DNA of 64,000 bases from Sinonovacula constricta (Eukaryota > Mollusca > Bivalvia > Cardiida > Solecurtidae), in contig CM017571.1 in assembly GCA_007844125.1 (NCBI GenBank), forward strand, positions 1,494,077 to 1,558,076. Direction: 5' to 3'. Position numbers and translations under genes: made by a program. This document shows, piece by piece, positions 36,590-48,023 of the stretch. The stretch's first letter is position 1; the number at the start of each line of letters is the position of its first letter. The notes beneath the pieces were generated by a model that saw only the letters and a program-made list of their open reading frames with translations, did not search any database and had not been told where the DNA came from.

Positions 36590-39500
36590 CAAAGAATTCA
36601 GTCTTATATCTGACGCTAAATACTTCTGAGTAAAATGTAAATGCAAACGTAGTTTCGGAATGAAAATGCTACTTTGCTTTGAACACACACACGCACGTCT
36701 TGAAACTGAAACTGGTCTGCGTAATTGTATTTTCTATTTCTGAGTGTCAATTTAGTCACGCCTTGTCTTTGGTACTCATTTTTCACTAATATGGAACCTG
36801 TTAAAACAATGCTCACGTCCAGTTAAAATAATGTTCAAGTCCTATGTAGGCTTACGAACAAGAGTAAGTGTCGGAGAATTAAGATCATCTTCAGAGACAA
36901 TCATAATGTTGTAACTTAATTTTCAACTTAACATCTGGCAACATCTTGCAATAAAAATGTTAAACAGTGAAATGATTTAATCGAAATGACCATGTTCGCC
37001 ATGACATTTATTAGATTGGGAAAAATGAATTAGTCTGGAAAAAAATCCTAATAATGCAAATCCTTGAATTTAATCTTCTAAACTATATCGCAATAGCATA
37101 CATAATATTAAAATAATGTGAAAAAAAGAAATTTATTATGTTTCTGTTTGTTGATCGTTTCACTTGCCGTCTGCGGGTTTCGAACCTGCGCGGACAGTTC
37201 TCTGTGTTTTCACAGGGCACCGCCTTAGCCCCATCGACGACCAAGGACCCAGAAGGTCTAAGGATAAAAATGCAGTCTTATATCTGACGCTAAATACTTC
37301 TGAGTAAAATGTAAATACTAACGTAGTTTCGGAATGAAAATGCTACTTTGCCTTGAGCACACACACCTTTTTAATTATATGGTCCTGCTGAAAATAATGG
37401 CCAAAAACGTCTTGAAACTGAAACTGGTCTGCGTTATTGTATTTTCTATTTCTGTGTGTCAATTTAGTCACACCTTGTCTTTGGTACTCATTTTTCACTA
37501 ATATGGAACCTATTAAAACAATGCTCACGACCAGTTAAAATAATGTTCAAGTCCTTTGTAGGCTTACGAACAAGAGTAAGGGTCGGCTAATTAAGATCAT
37601 CTTCAGAGACAATCATAATGTTGTAACGTAATTTTCAACTTAACATCTGGCAACATCTTGCAATAAAAATGTTAAGCAGGGAAATGGTATGATTGAAATG
37701 TCCATGTTCGCCATGACGTTAATTAGATTGGAAAAAAATGACTTAGTCTGAAAAAAACACCTAATAATGCAAATCCTGGAATTAAATCTTCCAAAATATA
37801 TCGCAATAGCATACATATTATTAAAATAATGTGCAAAAAAGAAATTTACTATTTTTCTGTTTGTTGATCTTTTCACTCACTTGCCGTCTGCGGGTTTCGA
37901 ACCTGCGCGGACAGTTCTCTGTGTTTTCACAGGGCAGCGCCTTAGCCCCCTCGACCACCGAGTACCCGAAGGTCTAAGGATAAAAATTCAGCCTTATATC
38001 TGACGCTAAAATACTTCTGTGCAAAATGTAAATACAAACGTAGTTTTAGGAATGAAAATGCTACTTTGCTTTAAACACACACACTTTTGTAATTATTTGG
38101 TCCTGCTAAAAATAACGGCCAAAAACGTCTTGAAACTGAAAAAGGTCTGGGTAATTGTATTTTCTATTTCTGAGTGTCATTTTAGTCACGCCTTGTCTTT
38201 GGTACTCATTTTTCACTAATATGGAACCTGTTAAAACAATGCTCACGTCCTGTTAAAACAATGTTCAGGTCCTTTGTAGGCTTACAAACAAGAGTAAGGA
38301 TCGGCAAATTAAGATCATCTTCAGAGACAAATAAAATGTTTTAACATCATTTTCAACTTGACATCTTGCAACATCTTGCAATTAAAAAAAATCAGCAGGG
38401 AAAATGGTATAATTGAAATGTCCATGTTCGCCATGACGTAAATTAGTTTGGAAATATGAACTAGTCTGGAAAAAATCCTAATAATGCAAATCCTTGAATT
38501 AAATCTTCCAAAATATATCGCAATAACATACATAATGTTAAAATAATGTGCAAAAAAGAAATTTGGTATTTTTCAGTATGTTGATCTTTTCGGAATGAAT
38601 ATTCAGTCTTATATCTGACGCTAAATACTTCTGAGCAAAATGTAAATACAAACGTAGTTTCGGAATGAAAATGCTACTTTGCTTTGAACACACACACTTT
38701 TGTAATTATTTGGTCCTGCTGAAAATAATGGTCAAACACGTCTTGAAACTGAAAAAAGGTCTGGGTAATTGTATTTTCTATTTCTGAGTGTCATTTTAGT
38801 CACGCCCTGTCTTTGGTACTCATTTTTCACTAATATGGAACATATAAAAACAATGCTCACGTCCTGTTAAAACAATGCTCAGGTCCTATGTAGGCTTACG
38901 AACAAGAGTAAGGGTCGGCTAATTAAGTTCATCTTCAGAGACAATCATAATGTTGAAACTTAATTTTCAACTTGACATCCTGCAACATCTTGCAATTAAA
39001 AAAAGGTTTTATCAGGTAAATGGTAAAATTGAAATGTCCATGTTTGCCATGAGTAAATTAGATTGGGAAAATGAATTAGTCTGGAAAAAATCCTAATAAT
39101 TCAAATTATTGAATTCAATCTTCCAAAATATATCGCAATAGCATACATAATGTTAAAATAATGTGCAAAAAAGAAATATACTATCTTTCACTATGTTGAT
39201 CTTTTCACTTGCCGTCTGCGGGTTTCGAACCTGCGCGGACAGTTCTCTGTGTTTTCACAGGGCAGCGCCTTAACCCCCTCGACCCCGAGTACCCCGAAGG
39301 TCTAAGGATAAAAATTCAGCCTTATATCTGACGCTAAAATACTTCTGTGCAAAATGTAAATACAAACGTAGTTTCGGAATGAAAATGCTACTTTGCTTTA
39401 AACACACACACTTTTGTAATTATTTGGTCCTGCTAAAAATAATGGCCAAAAACGTCTTGAAACTGAAAAAGGTCTGGTTAATTGTATTTTCTATTTTTGA

Positions 39501-40712
39501 GTGTCATTTTAGTCACGCCTTGTCTTTGGTACTCATTTTTCACTAATATGGAACATATAAAAACAATGCTCACGTCCTGTTAAAACAATGCTCAGGTCCT
39601 ATGTAGGCTTACGAACAAGAGTAAGGGTCGGCTAATTAAGTTCATCTTCAGAGACAATCATAATGTTGAAACTTAATTTTCAACTTGACATCTTGCAACA
39701 TCTTGCAATTAAAAAAGGTTTTATCAGGTAAATGATAAAATTGAAATGTCCATGTTCGCCATGAGTAAATTAGATTGGGAAAATGAATTAGTCTGGAAAA
39801 AATCCTAATAATGCAAATTATTGAATTCAATCTTCCAAAATATATCGCAATAGCATACATAATGTTAAAATAATGTGCAAAAAAGAAATATTCTATTTTT
39901 CCGTATGTTGATCTTTTCACTTGCCGTCTGCGGGTTTCGAACCTGCGCGGACAGTTCTCTGTGTTTTCACAGGGCAGCGCCTTACCCCCGTCGACCCCCG
40001 AGGCCCCCGAAGGTCTAAGGATAAAAATTCAGCCTTATATCTGACGCTAAATACTTCTGAGCAAAATGTAAATACAAAAGTAGTTTCGAAATGAAAATGC
40101 TACTTTGCTTTGAACACACACACTTTTGTAATTAGTTGGTCCTGCTAAAGATAATAGTCAAAAACGTCTTGAAACTGAAAAAGGTCTGGGTAATTGTATT
40201 TTCTATTTCTGAGTGTCATTTTAGTCACGCCTTGTCTTTGGTGCTCATTTTTCACTAATATTGAACCTGTTAAAACAATGCTCACGTCCTGTTAAAACAA
40301 TGTTCAGGTCTTATGTAGGCTCACGAACAAGGGTAAGGGTCGGCTAATAAGGTCATCTTCAGCGACAATCATAATGTTGTAACTTAATTTTCAACTTGAC
40401 ATCCTGCATCATCTTGCAATTAAAAAACATTTCAGCAGGGAAATCGTAAAAATGAAATGTCCATGTTAGCCATGACGTAAATTAGTTTGGAAAAAAGAAT
40501 TAGTCTGGAAAAATTCCTAATAATGCAAATTCTTGAATTTAATATCCAAAATATATCGCAATAGCATACATAATGTTAAAATAATGTGCAAAAAAGAAAT
40601 TTACTATTTTTCAGTATGTTGATCTTTTCACTTGCCGTCTGCGGGTTTCAACCTGCGCGGACAGTTCTCTGTGTTTTCATAGGGCAGCGCCTTAGCCCCC
40701 TCGACCACCGAA
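36590..40712. repeat. Tandem array of ~616-718 bp units with tRNA-like modules
   Basis: CTGACGCTAAATACTTCTG-type unit starts occur near 36608, 37283, 38001, 38617, 39331 and 40046. Units are about 90% alike. Intervals of about 715 bp include a roughly 100-bp module; the 616-bp interval from 38001 lacks it. The array ends by abutting an S1 SINE tail at 40712. Confidence 0.9.
37161..37250 (-). repeat. Degenerate type-II tRNA-like module (first of five)
   Basis: On the minus strand it shows a D-arm-like GGGGCTAAGGCG, an anticodon-like hairpin CTGTGAAAACACAG, and a T-arm GCAGGTTCGAAACCCGC. The 3' acceptor side AGACGGC has no 5' partner, so this is not a working tRNA as read. Sister modules start near 37877, 39208, 39919 and 40629. 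Confidence 0.6.
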
Positions 40713-40908
40713 GTTGGTAGTAGTGACTTTCCTCCTAACGCTCGGGTCTAAGGGGACAGCATTACGCCTGACTCGTCGGTGTCAGTATAATGGACCGGCC
40801 GAGTTCAGTCCCTGAGCACCTCATAAGTGCCCCTGTGATGTAATGATAGAAATGTCGCTGCACATTATCGGCGCAAATATGCCGGCTAATCCCATCCCAT
40901 CTCACATA
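40712..40908 (+). mobile_element. S1 SINE tail, headless
   Basis: Starts at AGTTGGTAGTAGTGACTTTC and keeps the whole tail to GCCGGCTAATCCCATCCC. The tRNA-like head is missing. The same SINE, complete, opens block C at 50190, so it predates the A/C duplication. Confidence 0.75.
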
Positions 40909-41445
40909 TGCTGATCTTAAAAGTGGTCACATACGTTTTCTTAGTCTGAAAATAGTTTACTATGAAGAGTGGCTAAGATGGGAAAAACAAATCTGTAATA
41001 AAGAGTCTGGTGTTTTTTACTTTTGCATAGATGTATGATTTCAATGAACAATGTTTCTTATGATCTTTTCAGGTAACAATATTTGGTTGTTTGAGAGAAA
41101 AAAATACTTGGTCAAAACTGTCGGTCTCCACCTTTGAAAGTATTTCGGCATAATAATATGAAGAAAATTACTTTATTCGACGAAATCGCAGTTCATTAAA
41201 CAGTCTCTCTGTGTTTTGCTTGTAATTTTAAATCTGTTATCCTGATTTGTTGTTTATTCTGAAGGTGTTGAATGAATGAGCGCAGGGTTTATCTGTAATA
41301 TTGAACTTTGTCCCCGGAAGTTTTGACACATAGAAGTTTAATTTAAACCAGCATAACAACGTATAAATGATTATAAAAGGTAAACTTTTTTACGGACTAG
41401 TGTGTCTCGCTTGCAACTTACTTCGACCACGCTTGATAGCGGTAT

Positions 41446-41829
41446 CAATCGGAACTTCTCGGGTTATTCCGTCCTCGGGACAATCATCCCTCGGATGTAT
41501 TTGGTGCAATGATACTTAATGAAATCACGATCGTTTTGTTCGACGGAATTCGGAAGAAGAATATGCCTAAAATGTAGTACTCACAAAACATGAACAATAG
41601 TATTGTTTAACAGCTGCTTGTCTGCTGCGGTGGGTAAATTAAACCTAGATGATTTAAAATTGAAGCTCCCACAAATTGAAGTTTTACAGGCTTTATACTG
41701 TGATCATCCGAGCTGCCATATTTGACGTCTGTAACAAAAGCAGTCCCATTTAGGGAAATAGCCGAGGTGATCCGACTACCTACATACATCCGAGAGATGA
41801 TTCGTGAATTATCCGAGGTGTTCCGATTG
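41446..41829. mobile_element. M1 element in block A with perfect 9-bp target duplication
   Basis: The 384-bp copy is bounded by CAATCGGAAC and TTCCGATTG and flanked by TAGCGGTAT at 41437-41445 and 41830-41838. Orthologous insertion sites exist in B and C. Confidence 0.85.
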
Positions 41830-42719
41830 TAGCGGTATCTGCAATTTGCCTTGACAGCACAAATTATAAACATTTCGCTTTAAGGACGATTTCTACAGTA
41901 ATAATCCTTTCACAGATTTTTCTAATTTTTTATATTTAAGATCATCTCCCCTAGATACGCTTGAATGATGCGCAGAAAACGTCCTTAAGAGTCCATTATT
42001 TCCAAATCTATAAATAAGCACGATGGGAATTTCGGCTAGTAATAGATATTGACGTTAAAGCCGATTAACATTATGATCATGCAAAGTGATTTTAAAAGTC
42101 AGTGGCCACGAGGCTTTCTTAGTTAATAAAAGCGTTGTTTGGTTAGAAAATATTTTTGAAATGGCAAATCAACCTATTAGGACATACTTTTGAATAAGAT
42201 TTCGATCAAAGCTGAATTGACCTGGCCCAAAATCTGTACGGGGAAGTTTAGCCATTTTTGTATTTTTTATAACTTTTTAGACATAATGCTGAAAATGTGT
42301 TCCTATACTAGTCCATTATGCTGACACGAATCTGCCGTTACTTTTGAACTATCCCTTTGCGTTTCGACTTACAGGCCGCTTTACGGAACAGGTGCGCATG
42401 TACACGTTTTTTACGAACCATAGATCTCCAATTCCGCAAGACATTTCCACCGATACTGGATTCGAGCTCTTTTCACACAAAAAACGCCTTGTGGCTAAGT
42501 TTGTGGTAAGGTTTAGAGCTAAAATAATTTGACCCAACATGGGCAAAAATCGTGTAAACTAAGTAATGATTAGATATGTCAAAAAAACTACGACGTTATT
42601 CTAAGCATAGATACATTTTCTAAAGCAACTTAAAACTATCACAAATTACAAAGCAGTAAAGAAAACACCTGTTTAAAACCTATCAATCATTTAAAAGAAT
42701 TATTTAGTTTGCGAAACCG

Positions 42720-42725
42720 TTTATT
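42720..42725 (-). terminator. Poly(A) signal of the block A gene
   Basis: TTTATT (AATAAA on the minus strand) lies about 165 bp past the stop and recurs at the same distance in block C (52977-52982). Confidence 0.55.
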
Positions 42726-42889
42726 AATTTTATGAAACAATGACAAAAAGCTGTCAGAGGATTATGTTAAAATCACATTCAATACAAAAAAGCCAGACAC
42801 TATACTAATCTGTCCTTTGATATGGAAATATAAAGAACTCAGTTGAACGGTTTTAAATATTGTATTTGCAGTGTGTTCCACTCCCTCTA

Positions 42890-44191
42890 CTAGGGGCACA
42901 CAACATTGAGGCTTGTTTCACGATGAGGCGAGACACGACCTGTACATGGGCACTCTCCAAATCCAATTTTCCAGACCTCGGAAATTTCGACCAGATCCGT
43001 AATTTTGTAAAACTGTCCTTCGGTTTCAGTAGACAAGATTACATGCCTGTCCTCATTCACATGTGTTTTTTTCTGGAAATAACGTATAACAGGATTTTCA
43101 GCATTCTCAGTATGCTTCCAGATGTCTTCTTGTAGCTCGTTGGGTAAACAAGAGCAGGTTGAAGCCTGGTTAAGCTTAACATTATACAGGATGTCCCCAA
43201 ATATTAGGCCAGGAAACTTTGGTTGAATGTAATGAAAGCTGAAAATGAGTTCTGAACTTATTCCAGCAATATATGCATTACAGGAAGATCCAAGAGTTAA
43301 TTTCTTTTTCACTCGATCAATTTGGAAGCACTCTTTCGCCGTGTAGATACCGGCTGAATCTCCGTACCAGAAGACAAATTTTGTGTTATTGCTGGTTTCG
43401 TTATCGTATTGGATTTTCATCCGACGATCAAATGTCTCCTGGCGCAAGTCGTAAATGGTTGCCAGTCTGAAGAGACTGACATCAACCAATGCCGGAGCTG
43501 GAGCATGGTAGTCGAACATTTTGTGACTGAAGTACACACTGACGTTTTTGAAGTACTTTTCATCGTCATATTTTCCCGGTAGGATAGAGTGCGGAACCTT
43601 TAAGTTGGTCGAGCCATCTGGATTTCGTTCAAACTGGGTATAACGAAAGACGTAAATGTTGAATACAAAGATTACGATCAAACCAACAGCATTTAACAAA
43701 TTTAATAGTTTATAACAGCAAGAATTGCTGTCACACTTACAGCAACAACAACAACAATGGCGTAGCACTGAAAAAAAGGCAGCAGAAACAGCTACAACTG
43801 CCTTTACAAGCTGGGCGAAACTAATTGCCTCCTCCCTGCAAAAACTGATGAAAACATTCATTCCGATTAGCGGCGCTTCTGCAAACCAGATCGTTATAAA
43901 GTCAACAATACAGGGTTGAATCATTGGAGGTTTCCGATAGCAATCCCTGTATATGTTGAGCGCCTCGAGACGGAATGTTTGTGTGCGTATTATGGTGAAC
44001 ACTAACAACCAATTAATTAAATGATCAGGAGGTCGTCCTTGGACTAGGCCTTGCTTTGTGCTGGCGGTGTCGTAGAAGAAAATCCAACCGCTGATAATAG
44101 CAGCTATGTCTATCACGGTACAAAATACAATCAGACAGAAACCTTTCTTATCATCTTTTAAACGAGGGCAAAACTTGATGATTGTCGACAT
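42890..44191 (-). CDS. Multi-pass membrane protein of unknown family, copy A
   Basis: A single 433-codon coding exon. A tttttcag acceptor 12 bases before the ATG implies an upstream 5' UTR exon. Hydrophobic segments lie at about 18-40, 58-70 (short), 94-117, 124-144 and 162-183. A cysteine-rich patch with six consecutive Cys (146-151, then CKCDSNSCC) lies between the last two. From about 190 follows a 240-residue domain starting ERNPDGS, with N-glycosylation sequons (NVS, NET, NNT), consistent with an extracellular or lumenal C-terminus after five membrane passes. The domain holds short repeats of Phe/Tyr-rich strands (FVFWYGDSAGIY, LIFSFHYIQPKFPG). I do not recognise the family; a lineage-specific surface protein is possible. 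Copies B (broken) and C lie in tandem to the right, same strand. Confidence 0.8.
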   Translation of the reverse strand: MSTIIKFCPRLKDDKKGFCLIVFCTVIDIAAIISGWIFFYDTASTKQGLVQGRPPDHLINWLLVFTIIRTQTFRLEALNIYRDCYRKPPMIQPCIVDFITIWFAEAPLIGMNVFISFCREEAISFAQLVKAVVAVSAAFFSVLRHCCCCCCKCDSNSCCYKLLNLLNAVGLIVIFVFNIYVFRYTQFERNPDGSTNLKVPHSILPGKYDDEKYFKNVSVYFSHKMFDYHAPAPALVDVSLFRLATIYDLRQETFDRRMKIQYDNETSNNTKFVFWYGDSAGIYTAKECFQIDRVKKKLTLGSSCNAYIAGISSELIFSFHYIQPKFPGLIFGDILYNVKLNQASTCSCLPNELQEDIWKHTENAENPVIRYFQKKTHVNEDRHVILSTETEGQFYKITDLVEISEVWKIGFGECPCTGRVSPHRETSLNVVCP

Positions 44192-45980
44192 GGCTGGACT
44201 CTGAAAAACAAGATTATAAAATATTGAACATTTTTAAGTGAAATTTAAATTGTGTGCACATGGGAGTGCGTGCGTGCGTGCGTGCGAGCGAGCGTGCATG
44301 CGTGTGTGTGTGTTTGGGTTATGTGCGGGTGGGTGTGTGTGCGCGCGCGTGCGTGAGTATGTGCGTGCGTGCGTGGAGGATGTCCTGGTGGCTGTGTGTG
44401 CGTGCGCGCGTGCGTGCGTGTGTGCTTGTGTGCGTGGGGGATATGCGGGTCCGTGTGTGGGCGAGTGGGCCCGCATGCGTGCATGCGTGAATGTAAACAT
44501 GACAAACAACAACAGCACAATAACATTTTACAAAAAATGTCTGAACAAAACAGAGCGCACTTTACGAGTAAGTTTAAACTCATACTTTTTTATTGTAAAA
44601 CGGTTATTTTTCATGTTCTCGTGCACAAAAAGTAGATGGTATTTTTGTTTACTAAAGTAGCTTGTAACTACAGCAACAGTAATAACTTAATAACTAGTTT
44701 ATTCGATTGTAAGCATGGAATATGCAAAGTCCTAGCCCCATTGCCAAAATAATTTACAACACCAATGTCTCAGATACTCTCATCCTAAAGAAAGGTTTTA
44801 TACAAGTTATTCCATAAAACGATACAACATTTACCTGTTTATCCAATTTATTATTATCTGTGAGTTTTCATCATTTCGAAAACTGGATCTTGAAAACATT
44901 CATCATATGTCAACACTGTTATCAATATTTTAAACTTGACCAAGGTGTCTCATGCATACCGTGTACAACCTCAATTTGATAATGTTTATATTATCAGCGA
45001 TTCCACATCTCTTTGAATAGAAAAAGCACAGTAAAGACTGACTTTAGATGCAGTGTTATGCAAAATTTAAATATATTCGCAAAATACATAAACTTTGTCT
45101 GTAAGGTCCGCGCACATTTAAAAATACATCACAGCCATCTTTGCAGAAATGCTTTCATAGCATCTCTGAAGTGTTTATGGTCATGAGATTATGTTTCTGA
45201 ACCCTGGATCGAAGGGTTTTATATTCAAACCCTAGCCCTTTCACGGTAAATTTTCAAACGGATTTTATTAAAGATTCGGATGATTAATTCACATGCATAA
45301 GAAAAACGTGCAACACACTAAGAAAATATTTATCACGTGGTTGAATTGTTCTTGATCAAGTGGTTAAGGTTATAGACACGGGATCGGAGGGTTATCGATT
45401 CAAACCTTTGAACTGACATGAGATTTTGTTCATTGTTTAGGAATTATATTAAACGAACATTTAGCAAAAACAGAATATATTCAGGTTAACTATTGCTTCC
45501 TCACACCCAGATTTACAAATGGGCAACATCCATCTTGGATACAGCTAGAATATTGCGTTTCATAATAAGTCATTAGCTAATTTGTAGTATTTCGGTCCAA
45601 TATTTGAATGACATACTGCCTTTCACTTGACAACAAATGTGTAAAGTTGTATTCTTCAAGTGTGTAATTTTAAACCACAGTAGCACATACTTACGTAATA
45701 ACATTGCTGTGTTATGTTTAAAATAAAATTCATGATACCGTTGTATACAAATAAACATTCGTTTTATTTGTGACTATTTAAATATGGCGACTGAGGTATC
45801 TTAACCTAGTTAAAGGCGTCATCCGACAACTTGCAAAATCTAATGCATGGAGGAACTACGCATTATTCCTGCATAAAATCGTAAGTCAAGGTAATGGCGA
45901 TTTTGCACAGGACATCAATTGTTAGCCGGTATAAATCGTAAGCAAGCCGCTTTATATATAATGTTTACATTGCTATTGCG
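44192..45980. other. 5' intron and upstream flank of copy A
   Basis: Starts with the acceptor and a CG/GT-rich alternating tract (44258-44500), then AT-rich sequence conserved between blocks. Two tRNA-box-B-like motifs (ggatcgaagggtt...ttcaaaccc near 45207-45235; ggttatcgattcaaacc near 45390) hint at an old SINE. The 5' exon is not located. Confidence 0.4.
44258..44500. repeat. Alternating GT/GC low-complexity tract
   Basis: Long runs of gtgcgtgcg-type alternating purine-pyrimidine sequence on +, repeated almost intact in block B (48090-48330) and shortened in C (54496-54590). It yields many spurious open frames. Confidence 0.9.
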
Positions 45981-45984
45981 GCCG

Positions 45985-46102
<118 letters not shown>

Positions 46103-46585
46103 AATGTAGAGTGGCTAAGATGGGAAAAACATATCTGTAATGAAAAGTCTGGTGTTATTTTTTACTTTTGCATAGATGTATGATATCAATAAACAATGTT
46201 TCTTATGATCTTTTCAGGTAACAATATTTGGTTGTTTGAGAGAGAAAAAATACTTAGTCCAAACTGTCGGTCTCCCCCTTTAAAAGTATTACGGCATAAT
46301 AATAATAAGAAAATTACTTTAATCGACGAAATCTTAGTTCATTCAACAGTCTCTCTGTGTTTTGCTTGTAATTTTAAATCTGTTATCCTGATTTGTTGTT
46401 TATTCTGAAGGTGTCGAATGAATGAGCGCAGGGTTTAGCTGTAATATTGAACTTTGTCCCCGGAAGTTTTGACATATAGAATTTTAATTTAAACCAGCAT
46501 AACAATGTATAAATGATTATAAAAGCTAAACGAATTTTACGGACTAGTGTGTCTTGCTTACTTCGACTACGCTTGATAGCGGCAT

Positions 46586-46649
46586 CAATCGGAACTCCTC
46601 GGGTAATTCCGTCCTCGGGACAATCATTCCTCAGATGTATTTGGTGCAA
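46586..46649. mobile_element. M1 element remnant in block B
   Basis: Left arm and about 64 bp survive after TAGCGGCAT (46577-46585); then the sequence jumps into the membrane gene at gacgttttggaagtac. Compared with block A, about 2 kb is missing. Confidence 0.8.
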
Positions 46650-48023
46650 GACGTTTTGGAAGTACTTTTCATCGTCATATTTTCCCGGTAGGATAGAGTG
46701 CGGAACCTTTAAGGTGGCCGAGCCATCTGGATTTCGTTCAAGCTGAGTATAAAGAAAGACGTTAATGTTGAATACAAAGATTACGATCAAACCAACAGCA
46801 TTTAACAAATTTAATAGTTTATAACAGCAAGAATTGCTGTCACACTTACAACAACAACAACAACAACAATGGCGTAGCACTGAAAAAAAGGCAGCAGAAA
46901 CAGCTACAACTGCCTTTACAAGCTGGGCGAAACTAATTGCCTCCTCCCTGTAAAAACTGATGAAAACATTCAGTCCGATTAGCGGCGCTTCTGCAAACCA
47001 GATCGTTATAAAGTCAACAATACAGGGTTGAATCATTGGAGGTTTCCGATAGCAATCCCTGTATATGTTGAGCGCCTCGAGACGGAATGTTTGTGTGCGT
47101 ATTATGGTGAACACTAACAACCAATTAATTAAATGATCAGGGGGTCGTCCTTGGACTAGGCCTTGCTTTGTGCTCTGATTAAAGAAAACCCGCCGCAATT
47201 AAAGAAACCCGGTAATTGTAATTAGCGCTGACGAAATTATAAGCTTAAAAATACTAAACTTTTTAAGTAAATTTTTGTCTGTTGACTGCTTAAGTCGAGA
47301 TTAGGATACCTTACTGTGTATAAATATCTAGTAATTACTACGATAAAGTTGAATGGATCTTGATTCATACCCCCACCCCCAAAAGCAAAAATTTTCTGGA
47401 TCCGTCCCTGTAACATGAACGCGTTAAAGGTGGTAACCGACACTTTGAGGCAGACATTATATTGACGAGAAGGCAAACAACGTATGTTTAACTAACAAGG
47501 TGATGCTTAAAGCCGATTGTAGATGTTTGTGTGGTAGTAGCATTGTAACACCACAAACATGATTTCTATAAGGTGAATCCTTTCTTTGCTTAAGCAGCAT
47601 ATTTAATTACTGTGGAGAACCAGCAACAAGGAGTATTGCATAAAGGCACATGGATATAATAGCAATATTATCCTGGGCTTGCTATAAGTCAAAAGTACTG
47701 AATGACAATATTTCGGTAGCAAAATATAAAAAAACACGTTATATTTGAAGTCTATATTTAGCGGAAATCCCAAACTGCGTCTAAAAATAGATAATACTGA
47801 CGTCACAAATATGGCACCCATGGTGTCTTTGTGATGTAATAAAACACATTCACACTCGCCAACGAACGCACGAACGCACGAACGCACGCAATCAGGCGGT
47901 GTCGTAGAAGAAAATCCAACCGCTGATAATAGCAGCTATGTCTATCAAGGTACAAAATACAATAAGACAGAAACCTTTCTTATCGTCTTTTAAACGAGGG
48001 CAAAACTTGATGATTGTCGACAT
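46650..48023 (-). pseudogene. Membrane protein copy B, broken by insertion and deletion
   Basis: The minus-strand ATG at 48023 and the first 44 codons (to 47893) match copy A. A 718-bp insertion follows (47892-47175), giving an immediate TGA. The membrane half then continues nearly identical to A (47174-46650) up to KYFQN, where a deletion joins it to the M1 remnant. The open frame that results reads on into transposon-derived sequence to a stop at 46383. The C-terminal half of the protein is absent. The insertion runs TGATT...AATCA and ends in a splice-acceptor-like cttta-atcag, but begins with TG, not GT, so a new intron is unlikely. Confidence 0.8.
47175..47892. mobile_element. 718-bp insertion in pseudogene B
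   Basis: Absent at the same site in A and C. It has 5-bp inverted ends TGATT/AATCA, a C-rich ccccaccccc run, ttctggatccgtccctg, a T1-like GTTAAAGGTGGTAACCGACA and an (ACGAACGC)n run near its right end. No target duplication is evident. Confidence 0.6.

Noticed and set aside
37161..40700. Working tRNA genes
   Set aside because: The modules have box-A/B-like arms, but the acceptor stem cannot pair and the anticodon hairpin has a four-base loop when paired best.
42344..42532. 62-codon + strand frame repeated at 52598 with a 3-base length difference
   Set aside because: The match is due to block duplication, and most differences change the amino acid, so there is no sign of protein constraint.
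44234..44660. Several overlapping open frames of 78-140 codons (and their block B counterparts at 48070-48499)
   Set aside because: All derive from the alternating GT/GC tract in the 5' intron of the membrane gene; open on both strands for compositional reasons.
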